A stretch of DNA of 64,000 bases from Alopecurus myosuroides. Taxonomy: Eukaryota > Streptophyta > Magnoliopsida > Poales > Poaceae. The DNA lies in assembly GCA_028641055.1 (NCBI GenBank), contig CM054060.1:237178833-237242832 (forward strand), in the 5' to 3' direction. The notes under the pieces are model-generated. The model worked only from the letters and a program-made list of their open reading frames with translations. It was not told where the DNA came from and made no database searches. The translations under genes were made by a program, and so were the position numbers. This document shows positions 25,381 through 36,097 of the stretch, in pieces; position 1 is the first letter of the stretch, and each line of letters starts with the position of its first letter.

Positions 25381-26575
25381 TGGACACCTCGAGGGGGGTG
25401 AATAGGTGCTACGACCTATTTTAATTATTTTTTAATTTAGGCTTGACACAAAGATAAATTCTCTAAATATGAACTATGATGAATTTACCTATATGATAAT
25501 AAAAACAATAAGTAAGATACGAACACAAAGTAAATGAGAGTGAACGAGGTAACTAATAGCGGAAGCACGCGGAGACAAGGATGTGATCCCAAGTTCCTTC
25601 TTTTGAGGGGAGTACGTCTTGTTGGAGGGATGTGAGTTTTGCCACGAAGGCCGACACAACGCTAGAAAGGCCTCGCCCTATTTTCCGATGAACGTCGCCA
25701 TAAAGGCCTATTTCACCTTCAACTATTGATTCCCTTTGAGGTGGAAATCGAGTCCTTTACAATGAGTTTGAGGCACACACTCACAACCGAATTTGGGGCT
25801 CCCAAGAATCACTAATAATCAACACGAGTAGCAATAAGGTCTAGGTTTTCCACAAGGAAACCCTAGACTAGGTTCCCTCAAGGGAATGAGGGGAAATGAA
25901 GAACGAGTCGATGAAGATGTAGATCGGGGTATTCCTCCAAAGATGAACGAGTTTGGGTGGAGGGATTGGGATATCTAGGAATTTGGTGAGCTCAATAAAT
26001 GTGCATTTCCTGGCCTAGACGAACTAGCTGGAGGTTTAATAAGGAGAGGGGTATTTATAGCCCCTCTCAAAATATGACCATTGCAGGAATTTAAGGGCGG
26101 AATATCCGGCCCCCGTAGGGGCGGATAATCTGGCCCTCGGGCCAAATAATTCGGCTCAAAAATCCAGCCAAAGAACCGTTGGGCAACTGTAAGCCTCGCA
26201 CCACCCAGACAGCCTCTAATCTTCACCAAGCTTCTGGGGGCGGATTATCTGGCCCCGAAATATCTGGCCTCTTGCCACTGAATAATCCGGCCAAAAATCT
26301 GGTAGGCTTCTTCAAGCCCCGCACCCAGGTCTTTAGACTTTTTTCTACTTCTGGTTATGGGGGGCGGATTATCCGCCCCCCGGAATATCCGGCCTTTTCA
26401 GGCCAAAAATCCCTTCGAGACCAGAGGTAGAAATAAGGGATTTCCTTCGACCTTTTTGGTTCTTGGTGGTTTGTAAGATGTACCTATAGGTCCTGCACCA
26501 CTTAACATATAATCAAATATCGCTTGTGTTGTTAAATAACATACAAAAGATAGAGATATAATAAATGCGCTTTCA
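25381..26575 (-). repeat. Probable 3' LTR of element C (1195 bp)
   Basis: Starts TGGACACC and ends GCTTTCA on the plus strand, giving TG...CA ends. A polypurine tract abuts the right edge. On the minus strand a TATA box lies inside. The 26085-26400 part is packed with GGATTATCC-type palindromes. A partial relative occurs at 63135-63455. The left boundary rests only on the TG dinucleotide and the start of the typical 'gaggggggtgaatagg' LTR-edge sequence, so it is less sure than the right one. Confidence 0.6.
26052..26060 (-). promoter_or_regulatory. TATA box in the C LTR
   Basis: The minus strand reads CTATAAATA between GC-rich blocks (GGGG...CCCC), a typical LTR core promoter in the element's own direction. 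Confidence 0.55.
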
Positions 26576-26591
26576 ATCTTCCCCTTTTTGG
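26576..26591 (-). promoter_or_regulatory. Polypurine tract of element C
   Basis: The minus strand reads CCAAAAAGGGGAAGAT immediately before the LTR start TGAAAGCGC. A 'caccaaaaaggggaagattg' ending is typical just upstream of the 3' LTR in plant retrotransposons of the copia SIRE/Maximus type. Confidence 0.65.
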
Positions 26592-27073
26592 TGTTAGATG
26601 ACAACACAAGGATTTGCAATAACGACATACTAATACCAATATATATAGGAGCTCCCCCAAAGTGTGTGCATATAGAAGATTTAACAAAACACCAAGATGC
26701 ACAACAAAGGGGTCATTGCAACAAGATAATGCTTGCAAGATATGATACAAGATAATAGGATATGGTTGATATCAAACCTTGCATAGAATATGATAGTAGA
26801 TAGATATCACAACACTCTCATCATGACATAGTTCTTAACACATAATAATAGATCATCCACAAGTCTCACACCAAGATAGATAAGACACAACAAAAGAAAA
26901 TAGTCCAAATGGAAAAAAAAGGATAAATGGACACAAACTCTAAACAAATGATAAGAGCACATGCTTGTGTACGACCCATGCAAATCTCACGGAGGCTCCT
27001 AATAGAAATACTTCTCCCCTTTGGCATCAAAATGCAAAAATGAAGAAGAGCGATGCTACTCGTCCCAACGAAG
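26592..27073 (-). other. Element C, 3' non-coding region
   Basis: AT-rich stretch between the stop of the C frame and the PPT. No second coding region: no reverse transcriptase or integrase follows the C frame. Confidence 0.5.
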
Positions 27074-27310
27074 TCACTCCGAGTCGTGCGGGTCCTCCAA
27101 AACATCCTCCTCACTCTGGTTGTGCACCTCCTCCTCATCATCATCACCATCCTCAGGATCCTCAGTAGGATTTGCACGGTAGAGAGAGCTCTCCAAATCA
27201 GCCCAAGGATACCTAGCCGAGTCCAATTTCCACTGAGTGTAAGAAACATGCTGAAACATGGTAGGAGGGGATCTGGGGGTACCACGAACATGGTGCAATA
27301 TCTGTTGTTG
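27074..27310 (-). pseudogene. C-terminal part of the element C protein, beyond the D insertion
   Basis: Continues in the same reading phase from 48481 once element D and one copy of its TSD are removed. It ends in a very acidic tail rich in Asp/Glu (EDPEDGDDDEEE...SEEDVLEDPHDSE) before a stop. No known catalytic motif. The junction at 27311-27315/48476-48480 is direct proof that D jumped into this gene. Confidence 0.65.
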
Positions 27311-27315
27311 AGTCC
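27311..27315. repeat. Target-site duplication of D, left copy (AGTCC)
   Basis: Matches 48476-48480. Confidence 0.92.
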
Positions 27316-28840
27316 TGATGGCTCCCAAGTGCAGGAGATCAATTGTAGTACTTTTCGAATTAGAAAGGTTGTCGAACCCACGAGGAGCAGAAGGAACTGG
27401 TAAGTAGAATAGCAAAGGAATAATAAAAGCAACAGGTGTTTTTGTGTTTTGATTGTGTAGTGCAAGTAAAGTAAAATGCGGAAAGTAAATTGCAGCAAGT
27501 AGTAGGTCTCAATAAAAGACAAAGCCCAATCCTCTAATGCGCAAGAGGACAAGCTCAAGTGTGTGTTTGTGTCTTATATGTGGAAAACGTTCCCGAGGGC
27601 TGCACGGATTTAGCTGGCATAGTGATTCATTGCATAACATGTTTGTTGTCTAGTTTTAATCTTCTTCGGACGGAGCCACAAATATGAATAGATAAATAAA
27701 TAAACTATCACCCCTTATGATGGATCACGTGGCAAATTAAATGACAGCACGAGAATTATTAAGACATGATATCCCACCATAGTCTTATGCTCTAAGGTCC
27801 CCGATACAAGTACCCTCATAATGCAATTCAACGACTCTGTCTCAAGTTCCTGTCACCTAAAGACATCATCACGTCACTACACTACGGTGTTCTCCTATGA
27901 GCCCATGTAGGTGAAGTGTTGTACAGTCGACGTTCGTACAACACCATCATAGAATCACATAAAAGATAAATACTAGATCAAATAACAACTCATCTTATGT
28001 AACAAATCATTGCCAATTCATCCTATGCCCTCAGGAACATGCGGGAACTACTCACAACGTGCAAACATGATCATGTATGGTGACATATATGGTACAACAC
28101 AATCTGAAACAATGGATCCACCACCAAATAATGACAAGTACTCAATCCCAAACATGCAACGGAGTACAATAACACGTATCTAGGGTGTAGCAATGATCAA
28201 ACTATGAGGGGAACAGAGTGGATCACGGTGATGGTGATGGTAGAGATGCAGGTGCTGGTGAGGATGGTGATGGAGATGCCTCCTCCCACGCCAAGGAGGA
28301 GATAGGGATGAAGATGGGGATGATTTCCCCCTTCTCCGGAGCTCCGGAGCAGCAGGATCTGTCTCCCCCGCGGAGAGTTTCGAGAGTTTCGCCGCCCTGG
28401 CGGCTCCGTCTCGTCTCGGGAAAATTAGGGTGTTGGTTTTCGGGGAAGACGGAGTCGTCAGCAAAAAGACCTCGGGGAGGAGGTGGTGTGGGCCCATTTG
28501 GGGGCCCCACACGCGGCCAGGGAATCTGGCCGCGTGGGCTACCCCCTTTTGGGCCTCCTGGCCCTCCTCCTTTGTGTCTTGTGCCCACGGCCTTTCTCCC
28601 GAAGAAAAACTGACAGGGTTTCTTTCCTTTCGCAATTTGGATACCTGTAGCTCCTGAAACATCAAAAACATGAAAACAGGTGTTTTCTGACACCCAGAAA
28701 TTAAATACCAAAAATAGGGACTCTGTAGGAAAGTCCCATAAAATCATCTAAAACATGCAAAACAATGACATAACATTGATAAAACATCCCAATAATGCCT
28801 ATATGGAGGGTATAAATGATGATATAAAATGCAAGTATCA
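27316..28840 (-). repeat. 3' LTR of element D (1525 bp)
   Basis: Pairs with 46966-48475. Differences include a 12 bp and a 9 bp indel in the GC-rich part (about 28310 and 28560) and a 6 bp indel near 27645. Open frames at 28180-28750 come from this GC-rich part and are not genes. Confidence 0.9.
28510..28536. repeat. Perfect GC-rich palindrome in the D LTR
   Basis: 11 bp arms CACGCGGCCAG and CTGGCCGCGTG with a 5-base loop. In the right LTR (about 48155-48181) two arm bases have changed. A second copy with 10 bp arms lies in the interior at 31044-31070. Confidence 0.75.
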
Positions 28841-28855
28841 ACTCCCCCAAGCTTA
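28841..28855 (-). promoter_or_regulatory. Polypurine tract of element D
   Basis: The minus strand reads TAAGCTTGGGGGAGT next to the 3' LTR, as in many grass gypsy elements. Confidence 0.85.
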
Positions 28856-30289
28856 AACCTTTGCTCGTCCTCGAGTAAATAAGGACATAGATCATTACAT
28901 GCATCAATGGACTTATGGTTGATAAATAAATACGGGCATTGTATCATCATCATGTTCAGTTATAATGCAATATGAATGAATAGAACTCATACACATAAGG
29001 ATAACATATTCGAAGCTCTAGCAAACACCTTATACTTTTGAAAGCAAATAACCATTGTATGTTGGACAATCGAATTATACTCTTTAATTTGGAGAAAGAT
29101 AAATGAGTAGAGGTAAAACATGATCAAGTCTCATTTAGTTTCCAAACTATTCAGCTTAAATTACTAATTGTAATGTGGCATCCATTGGGCTAAGACTCTC
29201 ATTGCCCCTTTATCATTAGCATCTTAATTTATGAATGTTGAAGTAATGTGGTTGACAAGGTGTTGGTTGAATGTCTCATGCCCCGTGAGTGTGAAAACCT
29301 ACTCCATGATTACTCAACTTACGATTCCTAATAAGCTTTGTACAATCATAATAAGTATTAATGACATCATAGAGAATTGCAAAGAGGTGCCTCTTGCCCC
29401 ATGACATAGAAACCAGCCCATGTCACAATAACAAGATGAACAAACGGAGTAGACTCATCATCCTTTTTTTATTTCATTCACTATATGCATAGCTTCTTAT
29501 TTTATTGTAGGATGTGTTTGTAGAGTCCACTCTAGCTGTAAGTAAATTTCCACCATGATCAAACATGGCTTGGGTTAGCGGCCCAATGCAATTTCTCTAG
29601 TCATATATACTTACTCATCAAAACTTACTATTCCTCTATTTTATTTCGGCATGGCAGGAGTCCAAAAACAAAATCACATGACATCAACTAAATATAAAAT
29701 TTCTTTGTGCAATGTTGAAAGCTTTTCACGTGATGCACGTGTTAGCCAACTCCCAACCAAAATCCTTGTCAAGCACAAAACTTTTAGCTCCCATTAATGG
29801 GTCATGTTTGTTAAGTGCAATAGAAATAAATGTGCGCATTCAAACGTTCGTGAGAGTCTTATCCCAAATTCATCCCATGCCAATTATAACATAAGCATCT
29901 TAATTTAGAGCATAAATGAAACTATAACATGGTGAACATGCTCGGAATAGCCATTAAGCTAATAGATAGATAGTGGATTTATGTCATATTGAGATAATTC
30001 TACAATTGTCCAACACACTCAAGTTAATTAATTTCAAGGCAAGATGTGATTGAAACCTCTAAATATGCCATGCTCATTTGCATGAGTGTTACCCATAAAT
30101 CCCCAAAACAAGGGAATCATGGATGACACCATACTTTATTATTCATTGATAAACCATAAGACGGGGATGCATGATAATGCTCAATGAGATCACTCAAGCC
30201 TAAACGAAAACGATACTAGATAATAAAATCAAGACACACCAAAACTAGATAGACATGATAAAGCTGATAAAAGACGGGGGATAGGTGAA
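28856..30289 (-). other. Element D, non-coding stretch between the two PPT copies
   Basis: 1.4 kb of AT-rich sequence with no frame longer than about 60 codons and no domain recognised. An env-like gene would be expected here in some Athila elements; none is visible. Confidence 0.55.
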
Positions 30290-30304
30290 ACTCCCCCAAG
30301 CTTA
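30290..30304 (-). promoter_or_regulatory. Second PPT-like copy in element D
   Basis: An exact 15-base repeat of the true PPT (TAAGCTTGGGGGAGT on the minus strand), 1.45 kb upstream of the 3' LTR and about 20 bases past the accessory frame's stop. Confidence 0.6.
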
Positions 30305-30323
30305 GATGGTTGCGGTAATTTCT

Positions 30324-30883
30324 TCATTCTTCCTTCTTCTCATACTCAGCCCACCACTCTTTCTTCTTCTTGTCGTAATCTTCCTTCCACTCTACCTGCT
30401 TCCATGGAAAAGGCCTTCCAGTATGGAAGGACATGGGTGGATCATTGTACCTGAGAGTGGCAGCTTCTGCAATCGTCTTGAAACGTTCTTCATACTCACA
30501 GTTCTGGTTCTCCATGTCCCACATCAGAGCTTGGTACATATGCATCTCTGATATGGCACGCAGATACCTAGTCCCCAGGTCCTTGATCCTCTCCTTGTAC
30601 TCCTCTATCTTCTTCTCCAGCTCCAGATTCATGAAGTGGTGGGCATCAAGGCTGCGTTCAACAATAGAGTTATACCTGAAAACTGTTTGTTCCAGAGCCT
30701 CCAGCCTCTCCTCCAGCGTGCCTTTGGTCTTGGGAGCCTTCACCTCCTCCATGAGCAACACACCATCCTTCAAGGTCAGGGTTTTCATGGGGGTCATCAC
30801 GGAGTTGAGGTAATGGTTCACAATGCCTCCCTTGGGTGGATCTTCCCCCCTAGGTTGGATCCGGAGCTTGACATGGCTAAACC
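30324..30883 (-). CDS. Accessory coiled-coil protein downstream of D pol
   Basis: Frame on the element strand, after integrase and before the 3' non-coding part. A 157-codon product would start at the in-frame ATG at 30797. The frame is open further back, and protein-like text begins after a possible 3' splice site (minus strand CTGCCAG, AG at 30885-30884). Heptad-like stretches TLEERLEALEQTV and LELEKKIEEYKERIKDL suggest a coiled coil. The end is Lys/Glu/Trp-rich (KKKKEWWAEYEKKEE). No signal peptide or membrane segment, unlike Athila env-like products. Another ATG at 30874 opens a different, short frame, so a frameshift near the N-terminus is possible. Function unknown. Confidence 0.5.
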
Positions 30884-31043
30884 CTGGCAGACAGAAACAA
30901 CAGAAACAAAGATCGCGCGAGAACTCTCGGTGCGGGATTAGATCGACAAAAGGGGGTATATATTGACGGGTTTTAGGGTAAGACGAAGTGTCGGAGTCGA
31001 AAACGAGACGGAACGGTACTCCGAGGTGGAAAAGGGGTACCTC

Positions 31044-31070
31044 CACGCGGCCAAGGAATCTGGCCGCGTG
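31044..31070. repeat. GC-rich palindrome in the D interior
   Basis: Arms CACGCGGCCA and TGGCCGCGTG with a 7-base loop. Near-copy of the LTR palindrome at 28510-28536. Confidence 0.7.
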
Positions 31071-31201
31071 TGGGGTCCTCTTTTCCCCCTCGAGGTCCAA
31101 TTCCTTCCAATTTTCTTGTCCCACACGTTAATTTCCATAAAAAATGAGTTCCGTAAGTTTTCACGCAATTCCGAGAAACTTCCAAACACAATAATTGTAA
31201 A

Positions 31202-32500
31202 TTATTGAATTTGGGTTTCTGAAACTGCAGGATCCCTTACAATAACCTCCTCCGGTGTCATTAACTTTATCTCCTCGATGGTTCCTATGAAGCTCTTTCC
31301 TGCAATATAATGTTTTAGGCGTTGTCCATTGACCACATGAGGTTTACCTTTCATATCACCGTGAAGACGGATGGCCCCCGAACGGTATACCTCCTGTACT
31401 ACCAATGTACCCTGCCATTTTGAAGCTAATTTCCCTGCAGAAAACTTAAAACTAGAGTTGTACAATAGGACTTGATCACCTACTTTAAATTCCTTTCTTT
31501 TAATTTTCTTGTCATGCCAAATTTTAACTTTTTCTTTAAACAATTTTGCACTTTTATATGCTTCATTCCTCCATTCATCTAATAGATTTAGGTCAAGCAA
31601 TCTCTTCTCCCCCGTTGTTTTTAAATCAAAATTTAATTTCTTAATAGCCCATCTAGCTTTATGTTCTAATTCAACGGGTAAATGACATGCTTTTCCATAA
31701 ACCATTTTATAAGGAGACATACCCATAGGATTTTTATAAGCAGTTCTATAAGCCCACAATGCATCATTAATTTTAAGTGGCCAATCAGATCTAGCTCTGT
31801 TTACTGTTTTCTCTAAAATAAGTTTAATTTCCCTATTACTTAATTCAACTTGTCCACTAGTTTGAGGATGATAGGGTGATGCAATTCTATGATTAACATT
31901 ATATTTTGCCAATGTTTTTCTAAGAACACCATGCATAAAATGAGATCCACCATCAGTAATTAAAAATCTAGGAACACCAAATCTAGGGAAAATAATTTCT
32001 TTAAGCATTTGCATGGTTGTGGCATGGTCTGCACTCTTAGTAGGAATTGCTTCTACCCATTTTGTAACATAATCAACAGCAACCAAAATGTGAGTATGTT
32101 TTGTACTAGATGCAGGAAATGGTCCCATAAAGTCAAAACCCCACACATCAAATGGTTCAAGTGGTAATGTATAGTTCATAGGCATTTCATTCCTTCTACC
32201 AATGTTTCCTACTCTTTGACATTTATCACAAGTTTTAACATATTCAGCACAATCCTTGAATAGAGTAGGCCAATAAAAACCACATTGTAATACCTTTGCT
32301 GCAGTACGATCTCCTGCATGATGTCCTCCATAGGGACTGTCATGACAATCTCTTATAATAGCCTGCTGTTCATGCTCAGGTACACAACGTCTAATAATGC
32401 CATCAACACTTTTCTTATACAAGAATGGATCATCCCAAAAATAATGTCTAAGGTCATAAAAGAATTTCTTTCTTTGCTGGTAAGTAAATTGTGGTGTCAT
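31202..32500 (-). pseudogene. Element D integrase (C-terminal pol), severed by E
   Basis: 432 codons without a stop. It inserts retrotransposon cDNA into the genome in active elements. Visible: zinc-binding HHCC ([12 protein letters not shown], then CDKCQ at about residues 48-95), core Asp in FDFMGPF, Asp in ITDGGSHF, Glu in GQVELSNRE, and a C-terminal chromatin/DNA-binding part with [13 protein letters not shown]. All catalytic residues are kept. The frame starts at the E insertion border. Removing E and one CATAA copy restores phase with the RNase H frame at 43448, so the two were one polyprotein. Listed as pseudogene because E separates it from the rest of pol. Confidence 0.9.
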
Positions 32501-32502
32501 AA
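32498..32502. repeat. Target-site duplication of E, left copy (CATAA)
   Basis: Matches 43448-43452. Confidence 0.93.
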
Positions 32503-35500
32503 TGTCAGACCCCGGACCCAGAGATATACATACTGTTATGTGCTCCTAGCCAAGGACTCACAAGGGCTTCAGGGTTACCAGCCCCGGCCGCAACAAACAA
32601 CGGCAGGCAGACCGGATTCATCGGCACGTAGTCCGGATCCCCGGTCTACTACTCCTTGTATCCATGCTAGTCATAACCAATTATGCATACCCAAGCGTCC
32701 ACGAGTCGGATGAAACTGAAGGAACGAGACCAAAGTTATACAGAGCTGCTATGTGTCCAGAAAGTGCAACAACAATCGAGGGTTACTGGGGTTACCTCGC
32801 CCCAGGCCGATCACATCGACAGGCGGGCTCGGACATGGATCATCGGCTCCACAACCCCTCGACTGCGACAACTATGCAGGCATAGCCAAAACTGTATAAC
32901 AATGAGCTCGAAACCAACAACCGATCAAAGCAACACTCTAGACATGAAACTTGTATTATACAGATGATACTAGAGTATAGCTTACAAGCAGAGGTCACAC
33001 GACCCAACATTACATCAGACAACGGAAGGCAAATTATGTTGCTAATCAACAAGAACCAAAAAGGCCTAAGAGGCCGCAACATAAGGCGACGTCCCAGCCC
33101 ATAGATTCCAGGCTGCTACCTGGGAACCCCAAACTACTCGTCGATGTCCACGTTGAAACACCACCGAACTGAGGAACTCCACCTGAACCAAGTTGAAGCA
33201 AACATGAGTACGGGAGGTACTCAACAAGACTTAGTTAACCTATTATATATCTGCTTCTTTTAGAAAGAGTTATGGAGGTTATTTTGCGTAAAGCCATCTT
33301 TGTTTTCCAAGTTGAGGGAGGAATAGCACGTCTCATGGAGTATTTTGAAAACAGACGAGAAAGCTACTCAAATACTGATATCATCATCTTTTTAATCCAC
33401 CGAACAATTTCAGCACCTCGTGCTTCAAAGATCACCACCTCAAGTTGTTCCGGTAACTCATGCTACAAGGTAACCCCTCTCGGCATCTCCGAGGAGGCAT
33501 CCTTCATTCATTATCAACAAGTTTTAACCATTCCGTTTAAGTTGTCTATGATCACAGAATCCGTCACCAAGTCGTCCTTAACCGCGGACACGGCTTTTCG
33601 AAAAGATTAAACCCTGCAGGGGTGTACAACTTTAACCGCACGTATCAACCAACTCTTAATGCCAGATCATTAGCACTATTCCGGGAAGTGCCGGCAGATG
33701 GAGGTCGACCACGATCTTTCCCTTGCTTCGCCTATTCCATGAGTCGCTCCGAGTAGAGATGGTCCGCCAATAGGGAGTGGCCATCTCCTGCCGGGTCTCT
33801 ATCGTTGTGCGCAATGCTCGACGGTTACCTACCCGCAGAGCGCCGATACACCACCACGTCCTAGTTTTGAAAACGTTTTGATATCCCCGCAAATCCAAAT
33901 GGAAAGCCCGAACTAGGCAACTCATGGAACAAACTAGGCAAGTTGAGACCGAGGGGAATCTAAGCCCCGTGTGGATGCACGCTCAGTCTTGGCTCGAAGG
34001 CGAGAACTCGCTCCTAGGGGCATGAACGAGACAACCACCACAGACCCTCTGTGGTCTCGTCATCCACACCTTTAAGTCATCTTAATCAAGTATCTCTTAA
34101 CTTTCCCCAACATACTATCATACTAGATTCATTCGCGGCTCTGATTCATCAACCGGATGGAACAGAGATAACAGGCATGTATGACTAAGCATGGCATAAT
34201 TGAGGCTCTGGCGATACACAGAAACAAATCCTATGTCTGCTAGGAGCATTGAATCATGATATCTGGGTTATGCAAATAAATAGGATAACTCTATCTATTG
34301 ACTCAAGATACATTGGAATCGAATGCATTTGTACGAGAATCAAAAGTCTTCCGAAATCATATATGGGCAGATAAGAGGTTATGCTTGCCTTGCTTCAAGA
34401 AAACCAGAGTAAGTCTTCAGGGATAAGTGCTTGACTTGTCGGTTAGGATCAAGTATTCGCCATTGGGGTTGCTGGCCTTCACTTCGGAGTCGCGTTCTAC
34501 CGAGGGGGAACAACACCGAAAAGAAGAACAACAATCAAACATGGCATCGATGCAATGCACAATATGTATGCATGAGCAAGTTAATGCACTTCGATGAAAC
34601 CCTAAACATGCTCGATGGGTTGCTAGGGTTTATATGGCAGATATGGAATTTTACTGGAATTTATCCCGAAATAGACCCTGGAGGGGGTTTTGGGCGATTA
34701 TGAAGGTGAATACCATTTTAGTTGCTCAAATGGGTTCAAAAACATCATGAATAGGTTGCATTTGTCATTTTGAGCAATTTGGTATATAACTTTTAATTTT
34801 CTAATTTTAGTGAATAAAAACTTATTTTTCTATTTTTAAATGATTAAACAGTATTAAATAAAGCCATAAAATGAAGTGTGTCAAACATGGATGAAAGTGA
34901 CATTTTTGGAAAGAGTACATTTTCCTGATCTCTCTCATATTTTTATTATATTTTTCTGATTAATATTTTATTAGATATTGATTTTACAATTTATTTCATT
35001 TTCTGAAATTCCTGGAAATATTGAAAAGGGAAAAAATATGACATCATTATGATGTCAGCGTGACATCACCTAGGATGAAATCCCTCTGTTCTTCACAGAT
35101 GCACTCGAATTCGACGGATTCGTAGATGGATTCTCGAATTGGATGCTATAGGGAGCTTCGGTAGACCGAGGGGAACCTGTAGGTGGCGGTGGTTGACCAC
35201 ATGGTCACCGGAAATCTCGCCGGCGACCATGGGCGCGGCGGCGGCCGGCGGTGGCACGGGTACAGGGAGCTACCGAGCAGGAGGAGACAGGGGGAGGGTA
35301 CCGGGAGACTCACCGGACCAAGGGGAGTAAGATGGCATCGATGGGGAGGCGCGGGAAGGCCGGAGGCGCCGGAATCGAGCTCTGCGGCGGCGGCCGGAGC
35401 TCGGACAGAACCCGTCGATCCGGGCGACTGTGGGCATCCCGCCAAGCGAGGATGGACGGGGAGGTATAGAAGACCACGGCGGTTCTTTTGGTGCTCGTGA

Positions 35501-36082
35501 ATCGGCCGGGGATCGCCGGAGACAGCGGCAATCGGCGGCGGCCGGAGACAGCAGGGTTCGGTTTGGTTCTGTGTGAGATGCAGAGGAGAGAGCAACGCTC
35601 CGGGGGAAGGAGAAGTAAGGGACACGGCGTCGTCGGGGTCTTATCATCCACGCAACCAAGCGGCACGTAGGAGGTGGCAGCGGCGGCGGCGCGGCTGCCA
35701 CGCAGCTGCTCCTTCTGGCCGGAAGGAAAGAAGAAGGAAATAAAACGATTTTTTTTTCCATAACCCCCTAGCTTTCTGGAAAACTGCAAAGAGGTCCTTG
35801 TCCAATAAAAACAGAACATAAACCACTGTTTTGAGGGCATTTTTGGAAACAGAAAATTTGCCAAAAATACTTTTTAAAAACCTTATGAAATTTGCAAGCT
35901 CGCCATGTATTTGCTTTCCAAAATTGAAATTATTTTTAGAACAAAATTTGGGTGATCACTTTAAGTGATTTTTGGTCATTTCATTTGTTATTTTCAAATG
36001 CAAAATTTTAACCAATGTTTTTATGCATGTATGAGATGACACAACACCACACACCCTTTTGTAGCAAAATTGGGATGTTACA
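32503..36082 (-). repeat. 3' LTR of element E (3580 bp)
   Basis: Pairs with 39869-43447. GC-rich block at 35140-35720 with chance frames on both strands. Confidence 0.92.
35039..35068. promoter_or_regulatory. CpG-less version of the phased bZIP-type cluster, 3' LTR of E
   Basis: TGACATCA, TGATGTCA and TGACATCA centred at 35042.5, 35053.5 and 35064.5: the same 11 bp spacing as in B, with each CG turned into CA or TG. Confidence 0.5.
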
Positions 36083-36097
36083 AATCTACCCCCCTTA
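36083..36097 (-). promoter_or_regulatory. Polypurine tract of element E
   Basis: The minus strand reads TAAGGGGGGTAGATT, abutting the 3' LTR; identical to B. Confidence 0.85.

Noticed and set aside
28180..28747. Frames of 163-174 codons in the D LTR (also 47836-48306)
   Set aside because: His/Pro-rich low-complexity translation of a GGTGAT-type repeat; disrupted by indels between the LTRs.
30636..30941. Plus-strand frames opposite the accessory gene of D
   Set aside because: Shadows of the minus-strand coiled-coil frame.
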